A stretch of 64,000 nt of DNA, taken from Streptomyces antarcticus. Lineage in GTDB: Bacteria > Actinomycetota > Actinomycetes > Streptomycetales > Streptomycetaceae. The DNA lies in the NCBI RefSeq assembly GCF_026627255.1, contig NZ_JAPNLM010000014.1, positions 62,001 through 126,000 on the forward strand, given 5' to 3'. This document shows positions 43,542 to 51,723 of the stretch, piece by piece (position 1 is the first letter of the stretch; each line of letters opens with the position of its first letter). The notes under the pieces are model-generated. The model was not told where the DNA came from, did not search any database, and saw nothing but the letters and a program-made list of their open reading frames with translations. Position numbers and translations under genes: made by a program.

Positions 43542-43629
43542 AAAGGCTCCATAACGGTCGCGTACTGATCGAGGCCAGCGTACGTTCGGCCGCCTCGCCC
43601 GCGCAGTCCCAGACCGTGGTGTTCGCTGC

Positions 43630-43657
43630 TTCCTGCTTCCTGCTTCCTGCTTCCTGC
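43630..43657. repeat. TTCCTGC heptamer array
   Basis: Four exact tandem copies of TTCCTGC in the 138-bp gap between the phosphatase and binding-protein genes. Non-coding. Confidence 0.85.
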
Positions 43658-43679
43658 GGCTGCCGTACCGGCGCGTACT

Positions 43680-46463
43680 TCAGAACCCCTCGTCGGCCCA
43701 GCCGGCCAGGAGGGCCTCCCCGAGGTCCGTCGCGGGCGGCGCGGCCCCGTCGTGGAGGACCTGCTCGCTCCAGATGATCTTCCCGCGGGCGGTGTAGCGG
43801 GTGCCCCAGCGCTCGGCGAACTGCGCGACGAGGAACAGGCCGCGGCCGCCCTCGTCGGTGGCCTCGGCCCGGCGCAGGTGCGGGGAGGTGCTGGACCCGT
43901 CGGAGACCTCGCAGATCAGGCTGCGGTCGTGCAGCAGCCTCACCCGGATGGGCTCGGTGCCGTAGCGGATGGCATTGGTGATCAGTTCGCTGAGGATGAG
44001 TTCCGTGGTGAAGGCGATGTCCTCCAGGCCCCAGTCCGCCAGTCGGCGGGCGCACGCGTTGCGCACCGGGGACACCGCCGCGGGCTCGGGTTGCACGTCC
44101 CACTCGGCGATCCGCGAGGGGTCCAGCAGGCGGGTGCGGGCCACCAGCAGCGCGACGTCGTCGACGGGCCTGCTGTCCAGCATCGTGTCGATCACCGCGG
44201 TGCAGGTTTCCTCCGGGGTGCGGGCGGGCCCGGCCAGGGCGGCGCGCAGCGCTGCCAGGCCCGCGTCCGGATCGCGGTCGCGGCTCTCGATGAGCCCGTC
44301 GGTGAAGAGCGCCAGCCGGGAGCCTTCGGGCAGGGTGACCGTCACGGTCTCCATCGGCAGACCCGCGCCCAGGCCCAGCGGCGGGGAGACCGGCACCTCG
44401 GGGAAGGACACGGTTCCGTCCGGGCGGACCAGAGCGGGACCAGGATGCCCGGCGGTGGCGGCCGTCACCTGCCCGGAGACGGGATCGTAGATGGCGCACA
44501 GGCAGGTGGCTCCGGTGATCCCCTGCCACTCCTGCTCGTCGGTGTCGATGTGGGTGACCAGCTCGTCCAGGTGGCTCAGGAGTTCGTCCGGGGGCAGGTC
44601 GAGGGTGGAGAAGTTGTACACGGCGGTGCGCAGGCGGCCCATGGTGGCGGCGGCGTGGAGACCGTGGCCGACGACGTCGCCGACCACCAGGGCCACGCGG
44701 GCGCCGGGCAGCGCGATGACATCGAACCAGTCACCACCCACCCCGGCCCGGGCGGGCAGGTAGCGGTGCGCGACCTCGACGGCGGACTGCTCCGGTACCC
44801 CCCGGGGCAGCAGGCTGCGCTGCAGAGTGACGGCCATGTTGTGCTCGTGGGTGTAGCGGCGGGCATTGTCGATGGACAGAGCCGCCCGGGCGGTCAGCTC
44901 CTCCGCGAAGGACACGTCCTCCTCGTCGAACGGCGGGGAGTCCTGCTCCCGCCAGTAGCCCGCCATCCCCAGCACCACGCCCCGGGCCCGCAGGGGAACG
45001 ACGATCAGGGAGTGGATGCCGCGGTCCAGGATCTGCAGGGCGTTGCCCTGGTTCTGGGCCCGCCAGCGGTGGGTGGTGCGCAGGTCCGCCTCCAGGACCG
45101 CACGGCCGCCCGCCAGCCCGACGGCCATCGGACCGGTGGGAGCGAACCGGATCAGCTCGCCGACGGGGGAGAGCGGATGGTCGCCCTGTAGGCCGACGAC
45201 GGCGGTGCGGCGCATCTCGGTGACCGCTTCGGGCGGCTCCTCGCCGCGCAGCACCCGGTCCAGCAGGTCGACCGTGACCACGTCGGCGAACCGCGGGACC
45301 GCCACCTCTGCCAGTTCCTCCGCGGTGCGCTCCACGTTCAGCGTCGTTCCGACCTGCACCCCCGCGTCGTAGAGCAGCTTCAGCCGCTCGCGGGCCACCT
45401 CGGCCCTGCCGGAGAGGGCCCGCAGCTCGGTGGTGTCCCGCAGCGTGACGACGGTCCCGGCCTTCCCGTAGGGGGCGGTGGGCCGGATGTTCACCGCCAG
45501 CAGCCGATCGGCTGCCATGTGCAGCTCGTCGGTCGCGGAGCGGCCCGATGCGATCGGACCGGCGATCCCCTCCTCCAGACCCAGGTCCGCGACGGGGAGC
45601 CCTTCCGCGTCCACCGGCAGATCCAGCAACCGCCGCGCCTCGTCATTGGCCAGCAGCAACCGCCCGCCGCCGCCGACGATCAGTACGCCCTCTCGCACGG
45701 CGTGCAGCACCGCGTCGTGGTGCTCGTACATCCTCGTCATCTCGGCCGGTCCCAGGCCATGGGTCCGGCGCAGCAGCCGTCGGCTCACCAGAGCGGTTCC
45801 GCCGGCGGACAGGGCGAGCACCGCGGCCGCGCTGCCGGCGACGACCGGCAGCTGCCGGTTCACCATGCTCTGGACGTTCTGGACCGTGACCGGGGAGGAG
45901 ACGACGGCGATGACGCGGCCGCCGGAGTCCTTGACCGGGACCACCGAGACCACGGACTGGCCCAGGGACCCTTCGAACGTCTCGGTGAAGGACCTGCCCG
46001 CCGCCGCCTTGGAGAAGGGGCCGACGACGCGCTTCCCGATCTGCCGAGGGTCGCTGTGGGTGAGGGTGACTCCGTCGAGTGAGTACACGTTGATGCCATC
46101 GACCCCGGCGATCTTCCGGGCCGCCTCGGCGCTCGGCTGCAGCACCGCGCTCGGACGGGGGCTGCGCAGGGCCGCGACGATGCCCGGAGATTCCGCGAAC
46201 GTTCCGGCGGCGGCGAGCGTACGGTTCCGGGCGTCCGACATGGCGGCGCTCCGGGCCTGCACCACGAGCGCCACCACCGCAGCGGTGACGAGAAGCACCA
46301 CGACGGCCAGCTGCAGGAGGAACACCTCGCCGGCCACGCTGCGCACGCTCAGCAGGGAGGACAAGCGCTGCGGCCGCCGTGACGCCTTCTTCCCGGGGGG
46401 AGAGGAAGAGCTCGTGGTCGAGTCGAGCAGCCAACGCCGGACATGTCCAAGGAGGTCGCTCAT
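43680..46463 (-). CDS. Multidomain sensor phosphatase: extracytoplasmic sensor, PAS, GAF, SpoIIE (PP2C), HATPase
   Basis: 927 residues. A cytoplasmic N-terminus leads to TM1 (EVFLLQLAVVVLLVTAAVVA), a CitA/DcuS-like extracytoplasmic sensor (~70-190; VDGINVYSLDGVTLTHSDPR), and TM2 (VVAGSAAAVLALSAGGTALV). A PAS domain follows (~235-340), then GAF (~350-520; ALSIDNARRY). The SpoIIE/PP2C catalytic domain (~540-765) has VGGDWFDVIALPG, VGDVVGHGLHAAATMGRLRT, TAGHPGPALVRPDG and ALFTDGLIESR; its acidic residues bind Mn/Mg. The C-terminal anti-sigma-like ATPase reads LILSELITNAIRYGTEPIRV. It probably senses a ligand outside and dephosphorylates an anti-anti-sigma factor. ATG 46463 has only a weak site. 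Confidence 0.93.
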   Translation of the reverse strand: MSDLLGHVRRWLLDSTTSSSSPPGKKASRRPQRLSSLLSVRSVAGEVFLLQLAVVVLLVTAAVVALVVQARSAAMSDARNRTLAAAGTFAESPGIVAALRSPRPSAVLQPSAEAARKIAGVDGINVYSLDGVTLTHSDPRQIGKRVVGPFSKAAAGRSFTETFEGSLGQSVVSVVPVKDSGGRVIAVVSSPVTVQNVQSMVNRQLPVVAGSAAAVLALSAGGTALVSRRLLRRTHGLGPAEMTRMYEHHDAVLHAVREGVLIVGGGGRLLLANDEARRLLDLPVDAEGLPVADLGLEEGIAGPIASGRSATDELHMAADRLLAVNIRPTAPYGKAGTVVTLRDTTELRALSGRAEVARERLKLLYDAGVQVGTTLNVERTAEELAEVAVPRFADVVTVDLLDRVLRGEEPPEAVTEMRRTAVVGLQGDHPLSPVGELIRFAPTGPMAVGLAGGRAVLEADLRTTHRWRAQNQGNALQILDRGIHSLIVVPLRARGVVLGMAGYWREQDSPPFDEEDVSFAEELTARAALSIDNARRYTHEHNMAVTLQRSLLPRGVPEQSAVEVAHRYLPARAGVGGDWFDVIALPGARVALVVGDVVGHGLHAAATMGRLRTAVYNFSTLDLPPDELLSHLDELVTHIDTDEQEWQGITGATCLCAIYDPVSGQVTAATAGHPGPALVRPDGTVSFPEVPVSPPLGLGAGLPMETVTVTLPEGSRLALFTDGLIESRDRDPDAGLAALRAALAGPARTPEETCTAVIDTMLDSRPVDDVALLVARTRLLDPSRIAEWDVQPEPAAVSPVRNACARRLADWGLEDIAFTTELILSELITNAIRYGTEPIRVRLLHDRSLICEVSDGSSTSPHLRRAEATDEGGRGLFLVAQFAERWGTRYTARGKIIWSEQVLHDGAAPPATDLGEALLAGWADEGF

Positions 46464-46595
46464 ACTTCATTTTCTAACCTCTACGGGTCATCGGCAGCGG
46501 GGAGCGACGGGCGCCCGGCAGCAGCGATCCGGGCGCCCACGGGGATCGGTGAACTGCAGTGGCGGCCATGCGGCGGGGCGAGGCAGTCTGTACTC

Positions 46596-47786
46596 ATGAG
46601 AGCGCCTTTGCGCTCGCCCCCTGGACCGGGAGCCGGCGGCCACCACCAGGTCCTTTTCGCCCTAGCGGAGTGCGTGCCCTTCGTGATCGCCCTGCTGGTG
46701 CTCCTCGTCGAGCTCACGCCTGCGCACGTCGTGTACACCGGCCCCCTGCTGGTTGCGACACCCGCTCTGGCGGCGGTGACGATGGGCCCCCAGGGCACGC
46801 TCGCGGCGACGGGAGTGGCCGTCGGCGTCAGCGTGACCACCGCCGCCTACAACCACGCCTGGGGTGGTCAGCAGGTCTACACGAACTTCCTCGCCCTGTT
46901 CCTGGTCTCGGCGGCGAGCTTCATGACGAGCCGCGCCGCGCGCACGCGCCAGGAGAACGAGCTCAACCAGGTCCGCCGGATCGCCAAGGCCGCCCAAGAG
47001 GTCCTGCTGCGGCCGGTGCCGGACCGGCTGGGCCCCGTACGGGCGGCCAGCATGTACCTGGCGGCCGAGACGGGCGCGCAGATCGGCGGCGATCTGTACG
47101 ACGTGGTCCAGACGCGGTACGGGGTCCGGATGATCGTCGGGGATGTCCGGGGCAAGGGACTGCCCGCCGTACGGGCCGCCGCGGTCGTGCTGGGCGCATT
47201 CCGGGAGGCCGTGCACTACGAGGACGACCTGGTGGAGGTGATCAACCACTGCGGAGCGGCCCTGCGGCGGGACGCCGTCGTCGGGGGCGCGGGCGCGGGG
47301 GCGGGGGCGGCCGACGGTAACGACGCCCTCCTCGAGGGATTCGTCACCGCGCTCGTGGCTCAGATTCCCGACAGCCCTCACGTCGAGGTGATCAACCGGG
47401 GCCATCCGCCACCGCTGCTGCTGCGCAACGGCGCGGTCCGGTCCTTGATGCCCACCGCCCCCCTGCCGCCGCTCGGTCTCGAGGAATTCATCGACGGCCC
47501 TCCCGGACGCACGGACCGCTATCCGTTCGCACCGGGGGACCGGCTGCTGTTGTGTACCGACGGTGTCATCGAGGCCCGCGACCGGGACAACACCTTCTTC
47601 GACCTGCCCGAGGCCATGGTGACCATGCGCGACCACACCCGGCAGGCGTTCTTGGACGGCCTGCGCGAGGCATTGCTCCGCCACACGCAGAGCCGCCTGG
47701 CGGACGACGTGGCGGTCGTCCTCCTCGACCGGCGCGAAGACGAGGGGCACGGGTCGACCGGAGGCCCGGCCCGGGGTCCGCGGTAG
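46596..47786 (+). CDS. Membrane SpoIIE-type PP2C phosphatase
   Basis: A 396-residue phosphatase divergent from the larger SpoIIE gene, with 132 bp between starts. About four N-terminal membrane helices are visible (FVIALLVLLVELTPAHVVYT, LVATPALAAVTMGPQGTLAA, FLALFLVSAASFMTSRAA). A short linker helix and a PP2C domain follow: AQIGGDLYDVVQTRYGVRMI, VGDVRGKGLPAVRAAAVVLG, VINRGHPPPLLLRNGAV, LLLCTDGVIEARDRDNTFFD, SRLADDVAVVLLDRR. Metal-binding Asp residues are conserved. It likely removes phosphate from STAS-domain anti-sigma antagonists. A poly-Ala/Gly insert near residue 230 is unusual. Confidence 0.93.
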   Translation: MRAPLRSPPGPGAGGHHQVLFALAECVPFVIALLVLLVELTPAHVVYTGPLLVATPALAAVTMGPQGTLAATGVAVGVSVTTAAYNHAWGGQQVYTNFLALFLVSAASFMTSRAARTRQENELNQVRRIAKAAQEVLLRPVPDRLGPVRAASMYLAAETGAQIGGDLYDVVQTRYGVRMIVGDVRGKGLPAVRAAAVVLGAFREAVHYEDDLVEVINHCGAALRRDAVVGGAGAGAGAADGNDALLEGFVTALVAQIPDSPHVEVINRGHPPPLLLRNGAVRSLMPTAPLPPLGLEEFIDGPPGRTDRYPFAPGDRLLLCTDGVIEARDRDNTFFDLPEAMVTMRDHTRQAFLDGLREALLRHTQSRLADDVAVVLLDRREDEGHGSTGGPARGPR

Positions 47787-47787
47787 G

Positions 47788-48069
47788 CCCCGTGGTCACG
47801 CGCCCGCCGCTGCGCGCCTGGCGCCGGTTGCCCGGTTCGAGGGCGGCCGGTCCGTACGGGGCGACTACCTGGTCGATCTGCGGGGCGGGGCAGCGAAGGC
47901 GGCACCCGCCGTGCAGGAATGGCTGCGCGGGCCAGCCCTCCAGCGCAGCTTCGGCGCCAACGTCCCCAGGTTCACCTACCGCTTCCACCTCGCACCGCTC
48001 GTACCGGCCGAGGAGTACGACGGGATCGCTTTCGTGGCGAAGTCGACCTGCTCCCGCTCTCTGGAGTGA
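47788..48069 (+). pseudogene. Headless C-terminal fragment, possibly erythromycin-esterase-like
   Basis: With no start codon or ribosome site, this frame reads GDYLVDLRGGAAKAAPAVQE, WLRGPALQRSFGANVPRFTY, then RFHLAPLVPAEEYDGIAFVA KSTCSRSLE and a stop. The pattern DYLxDLR, WLxGP and EEYDGIxxV resembles the C-terminus of erythromycin esterase family proteins. The first 80% of such a protein is absent; the SpoIIE gene ends directly before. Family call is tentative. Confidence 0.4.
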
Positions 48070-48071
48070 TC

Positions 48072-48392
48072 TCAGCCAAACAGGGAGGCACCGGCCACGG
48101 TCATCGTGACACGGGTCGTGTCCCGCGTCCCGATCGGCACGTGGGACTCCAGCGGCGTCCCCTCCGCCCTGCGAACCACCGCCCTGGGAATGGCCTCCCC
48201 CTCGACGATCAGCTCGCCCGCCTTCTCGTCCAGCCGGACGTCGACCCTTCCCAACAGGGGATCGTCGACGGGGACGTAGTCGAAGACGTGAGAGGACACG
48301 GGACTTTCGGCGATCTGTTGAGGACGCTCCTGATCCTTGCGCTCAAGCCGCGGGACTAGAAGGGCGCGCTGGCTCGACTGCGGGCTCAGCAA
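48072..48392 (-). CDS. Short hypothetical ORF, doubtful
   Basis: The C-terminal ~70 residues (VFDYVPVDDPLLGRVDVRLD, AGELIVEGEAIPRAVVRR, GTRDTTRVTMTVAGASLFG) show real-gene composition and alternating beta-strand character. The only starts are a TTG at 48392 and internal GTGs without ribosome sites. It could be another truncated gene. It is convergent with the fragment ending at 48069, with only 2 bp between them. Confidence 0.3.
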   Translation of the reverse strand: MLSPQSSQRALLVPRLERKDQERPQQIAESPVSSHVFDYVPVDDPLLGRVDVRLDEKAGELIVEGEAIPRAVVRRAEGTPLESHVPIGTRDTTRVTMTVAGASLFG

Positions 48393-48517
48393 TTGGTCAG
48401 CGTGAGTCCTGAAAGACTCGGGGAAAGCTGACCGAACATGCGAATGGTTGTAATCTGCGGAGACCGCCCTTGACCTGCAATGAGCAGGCAGGGAGCAGAC
48501 ATATCGGGAGTTTCCAC

Positions 48518-48937
48518 ATGCTTCGTACCATGTTCAAGTCCAAGATCCATCGGGCCACCGTCACCCAGGCCGACCTGCACTACGTCGGCTCCGTGACCGT
48601 CGACGCCGATCTGCTGGACGCGGCGGATCTGCTGCCCGGTGAGCTCGTCCACATCGTGGACATCACCAACGGCGCACGGCTGGAGACCTACGTCATCGAG
48701 GGCGAGCGCGGGTCCGGGGTCATCGGGATCAACGGTGCCGCCGCGCATCTGGTGCACCCCGGGGACCTTGTCATCCTCATCAGCTACGCGCAGGTCGAGG
48801 ACGCGGAGGCGCGGGAGTTGAAGCCCCGCGTCGTGCACGTCGACGGCGGCAACCGGATCGTCGGACTGGGCGCGGACCCGTCCGCCCCGGTGCCGGGCAC
48901 GGACCAGGAGCGCAGCCCGCACGCCGTGGCCGTCTGA
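48518..48937 (+). CDS. panD: Aspartate 1-decarboxylase
   Basis: The 139-residue pyruvoyl enzyme that makes beta-alanine from L-aspartate for pantothenate and coenzyme A synthesis. It starts MLRTMFKSKIHRATVTQADL. The self-cleavage Gly-Ser is in HYVGSVTVDADLL (near residues 24-25), which yields the pyruvoyl Ser. ITNGARLETYVIEGERGSG, INGAAAHLVHPGDLVILISY and the catalytic Tyr/Arg region are intact. ATG 48518 has GGGAG upstream. Length and sequence fit actinobacterial PanD. It is not linked to panB or panC here; an Asp/Glu-racemase-like gene follows. Confidence 0.97.
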   Translation: MLRTMFKSKIHRATVTQADLHYVGSVTVDADLLDAADLLPGELVHIVDITNGARLETYVIEGERGSGVIGINGAAAHLVHPGDLVILISYAQVEDAEARELKPRVVHVDGGNRIVGLGADPSAPVPGTDQERSPHAVAV

Positions 48938-49053
48938 GGGGGCCGGGGGACCGTGGCGGACATGACGCCGATCGAGTGCGCGGACGGGCGGAAGGCGGGA
49001 CCGCCGCTCGCCTCCGCGGCCGGGGTGCCGTCGGCCGGCGGGACCGGCCCGTG

Positions 49054-49695
49054 GTGAGCGGGGCCGCCGGTCTGGTCCTGCTGCACACCTCGCCCGCGCA
49101 CGTCCCGGTGTTCGACGCGCTCCGCGACCGGAACCATCCGGGTGCCGTCCTGCGGCACCTGGTGGTTCCGGGACTCCTGGACCGGGCCAGTGGTGAGGGC
49201 CCGGACGCGGTCGCGGCGGAGCTGTCGGCGCTGCTCGTCGGCGCCGGACCGGGGCCCGTGCTGGTCACCTGCTCGACGATCGGGGCGACCGCCGAGTCGC
49301 TGGCACCGGCCCTCGGCGCTCCGGTGCTGCGTGTGGACCGCCCGATGGCGGCCGCGGCGGTCCGCGCGGGGACGCGGATCACCGTGCTGGCCTCCCTCGA
49401 GTCGACGCTCGCCCCGACCGCGGCTCTGCTGGTCGACGAGGCTGCCCGGCCCGGCTGCCGCCCGGTGGCGATCCGTACGCACCTCGTCGCCGGGGCGTGG
49501 GACCGCTTTGCTTCGGGCGACCCGGACGGCTGCCGCGCGCTGGTGGCCGCGGCCGCCGACGAGGTGACCGGCGCGGACGTGATCGTGCTGGCCCAGGCCT
49601 CCCTGGCCGGCGCCGAGGACCTCGCCGTGACCCGGGTCCCGGTGCTCTCCAGCCCGGCTCCGGGACTCGCGGCCGGGCTGGCCCTGCTCGCCTGA
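49054..49695 (+). CDS. Aspartate/glutamate racemase-superfamily protein
   Basis: About 213 residues from GTG 49054; GTG 49051 is an alternative and the frame extends to 48976. The Asp/Glu/hydantoin racemase fold is visible: LVLLHTSPAHVPVFDALRDR, VLVTCSTIGATAESLAPALG with the first active-site Cys, ITVLASLESTLAPTAALLVD, and VIVLAQASLAGAEDLA. In two-Cys racemases the second catalytic Cys sits in the last motif; here it is AQAS, so a typical racemase mechanism is doubtful. Some subfamilies naturally lack it. The gene lies 116 bp after panD, and an aspartate-related role is possible but unproven. Confidence 0.8.
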   Translation: MSGAAGLVLLHTSPAHVPVFDALRDRNHPGAVLRHLVVPGLLDRASGEGPDAVAAELSALLVGAGPGPVLVTCSTIGATAESLAPALGAPVLRVDRPMAAAAVRAGTRITVLASLESTLAPTAALLVDEAARPGCRPVAIRTHLVAGAWDRFASGDPDGCRALVAAAADEVTGADVIVLAQASLAGAEDLAVTRVPVLSSPAPGLAAGLALLA

Positions 49696-49822
49696 GGCGC
49701 CGCCCCGCACCCGTACGACGGTGCCCCCCCCGCCGCTGCCGAGCCGCCGGGGGCGCGGTCGATGCCGGAGGAGCCGGGGGACCGGAGGGCGTACGCGCCG
49801 CGTTAGGGGGAAGGTGGGACAC

Positions 49823-50014
49823 ATGGTGCGAAACGTAGAGCAGACCCAGCCGCCCGTCCCCGGCCCCGATCCCGCCCCGGGACCGAGCCCTTTCCCGGAC
49901 CCCGCGCCCGTCCCGCGCCCCGCGCCGCCGGTACCCGGCCCCGTGCCCGAGCCGGACCCGATCCCGGCGCCGCCGGGGCCCGCGCCGGTCCCGCAGCCCG
50001 GACCCCTGAGCTGA
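49823..50014 (+). CDS. Small proline-rich protein
   Basis: A 63-residue protein starting at ATG 49823 with AAGGTGG upstream. After MVRNVEQTQPPVP it is nearly all PGPDPAPGP/PVPGPVPEPDP-type repeat and ends PGPLS. There is no signal peptide, membrane segment or Cys. Proline-rich peptides of this kind are annotated in streptomycetes as hypothetical. The good ribosome site supports expression; function unknown. It converges on the gnd gene across a strong terminator. Confidence 0.5.
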   Translation: MVRNVEQTQPPVPGPDPAPGPSPFPDPAPVPRPAPPVPGPVPEPDPIPAPPGPAPVPQPGPLS

Positions 50015-50042
50015 GCCACGCGCCTGCGCGCATCCGCAGGTG

Positions 50043-50079
50043 CGCGGGCCCCGCGGGGCCGGTCCCCGCGGGGCCCGCG
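50043..50079. terminator. Bidirectional terminator between small gene and gnd
   Basis: A 16-bp perfect GC stem (GCGGGCCCCGCGGGG core) with loop CCGGT, between the convergent stops at 50014 and 50094. Confidence 0.85.
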
Positions 50080-50093
50080 ACTCGGTTCCCGCG

Positions 50094-51539
50094 TCAGTTC
50101 GTGCCGACCTCGGAGCGGTCGCCGCCCCAGAGCGTGTGGAACGAGCCCTCGCGGTCGGTGCGCCGGTAGGTGTGCGCCCCGAAGAAGTCCCGCTGCCCCT
50201 GGGTCAGGGCCGCCGGCAGGCGCTCGGCGCGCAGCGCGTCGTAGTACGCCAGTGACGCAGAGAAGGCCGGCACCGGGATGCCCTGGCGCACGGCCGCGAC
50301 GATGACCGACCGCCAGCCGTCCTGGGCCGCCCCGATCTCGTCGGCGAAGTCCGCGTCCGCCAGCAGGCTCGGCAGCTCGGGCCGGGCGTCGTAGGCGGCG
50401 CGGATGCGGTCCAGGAACGCCGCCCGGATGATGCAGCCGCCGCGCCACAGCGAAGCCACCGCGCCCGGATCCACCCCCCAGCCGTACTCCGTGCTGCCGG
50501 CCTGGATCTGGTGGAAGCCCTGGGTGTACGAGACGATCTTAGAGGCGTACAGGGCCTCCTCCACCTGCGCCGCGAAGGCGTCGGCCTCCGCGGCCGCGAG
50601 CGGGGCGGCGGTGGGACCGCCGAGCCCGCGGGCGGCTTCGCGCAGGTCGGCGTGGCCCGAGACGGCGCGGGCGAAGACCGCCTCCGCGATCCCCGACACC
50701 GGTACGCCCAGGTCCAGGGCGATCTGCACGGTCCAGCGGCCGGTGCCCTTCTGCTCGGCGGCGTCGGCCACGACATCGACGAACGGGCGGCCGGTCGCGG
50801 CGTCCGTGTGCGCGAGGACCTCCGCCGTGATCTCGATCAGGTACGAGTCGAGGCGTCCCCGGTTCCACTCCCGGAAGGTCTCCGCGATCTTCGCGGGGGA
50901 GTAGCCGGCGACCTCGCGCAGCAGGTGGTAGGCCTCGGCGATCAACTGCATGTCGGCGTACTCGATGCCGTTGTGCACCATCTTCACGAAGTGCCCGGCG
51001 CCGTCCGGCCCGATGTGCGAGGTGCACGGGGTGCCGTCGGCGGCCTTCGCGGCGATCTTCTCCAGCAGCGGGCCGAGGGACTCGTACGACTCCTTCGAGC
51101 CGCCCGGCATGATGCTCGGGCCGAGCAGCGCGCCCTCCTCGCCGCCCGAGATGCCCACGCCCACGAAGTGGATGCCCTGCTCGCGCAGCTCCTTCTCGCG
51201 GCGCCGGGTGTCCTCGAAGTGCGCGTTGCCGCCGTCGATGATGACGTCCCCCTCCTCCAGGAGCGGGGCGAACTCGCGGATGACGGCATCCGTCGGCTCC
51301 CCGGCCTTCACCATGATGACGAGGCGCCGGGGGCGCTCCAGCGCGTCGACGAACTCCTTCGCGGAGGTGGCCGCGACGAAGGAGCCCTCGTGGCCGAACT
51401 CCTCCACGAGCGCCGTGGTCTTGGCGGTGGTGCGGTTGTGGACGGCGACGGTGAACCCGTTGCGGGCGAAGTTGCGGGCGAGGTTGCTGCCCATGACCGC
51501 GAGGCCGGTGACGCCGATCTGGGCTGTGCTGGTGCTCAT
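50094..51539 (-). CDS. gnd: 6-phosphogluconate dehydrogenase, decarboxylating
   Basis: A 481-residue pentose-phosphate enzyme: 6-phosphogluconate + NADP to ribulose-5-phosphate + CO2. Rossmann start IGVTGLAVMGSNLARNFARN; substrate-binding SGGEEGALLGPSIMPGG; catalytic Lys in GHFVKMVHNGIEYADMQLIA near residue 184; C-terminal helical domain with FHQIQAGSTEYGWGVDPGAV and FGAHTYRRTDREGSFHTLWG. Full family length. ATG 51539 follows AGGAG; the frame extends to 51575 without a site. It appears monocistronic, ending at the bidirectional terminator. Confidence 0.97.
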   Translation of the reverse strand: MSTSTAQIGVTGLAVMGSNLARNFARNGFTVAVHNRTTAKTTALVEEFGHEGSFVAATSAKEFVDALERPRRLVIMVKAGEPTDAVIREFAPLLEEGDVIIDGGNAHFEDTRRREKELREQGIHFVGVGISGGEEGALLGPSIMPGGSKESYESLGPLLEKIAAKAADGTPCTSHIGPDGAGHFVKMVHNGIEYADMQLIAEAYHLLREVAGYSPAKIAETFREWNRGRLDSYLIEITAEVLAHTDAATGRPFVDVVADAAEQKGTGRWTVQIALDLGVPVSGIAEAVFARAVSGHADLREAARGLGGPTAAPLAAAEADAFAAQVEEALYASKIVSYTQGFHQIQAGSTEYGWGVDPGAVASLWRGGCIIRAAFLDRIRAAYDARPELPSLLADADFADEIGAAQDGWRSVIVAAVRQGIPVPAFSASLAYYDALRAERLPAALTQGQRDFFGAHTYRRTDREGSFHTLWGGDRSEVGTN

Positions 51540-51661
51540 GATGCGCTCCTGCGTGCTTCGGTGTGCGGGGAACACCGACGCTACATCGACGCGGCCGCCG
51601 GACGATCACTTACCGGGTGAGAGTCGGTCAATTCCCCCTGGAGAGGCCCCCGTTGCGCCTC

Positions 51662-51690
51662 TTGCCACAGTCGAATCGTGACGTTAGGTT
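51662..51690 (+). promoter_or_regulatory. Promoter of the Rpf/LysM/M23 gene
   Basis: TTGCCA, a 17-bp spacer and TAGGTT form a good housekeeping-type promoter, with initiation expected near 51697. This excludes the upstream GTG 51691 as start and favours ATG 51712 or 51724. Confidence 0.6.
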
Positions 51691-51723
51691 GTGCGGTTCC
51701 TGACGTCTTCAATGGGGGCTCGC

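Noticed and set aside
51576..51723. Possible c-di-AMP (ydaO-type) riboswitch before the Rpf-like gene, as known for Streptomyces rpfA
   Set aside because: The leader after the promoter at 51662-51690 is only ~15-27 nt, far too short for that riboswitch.
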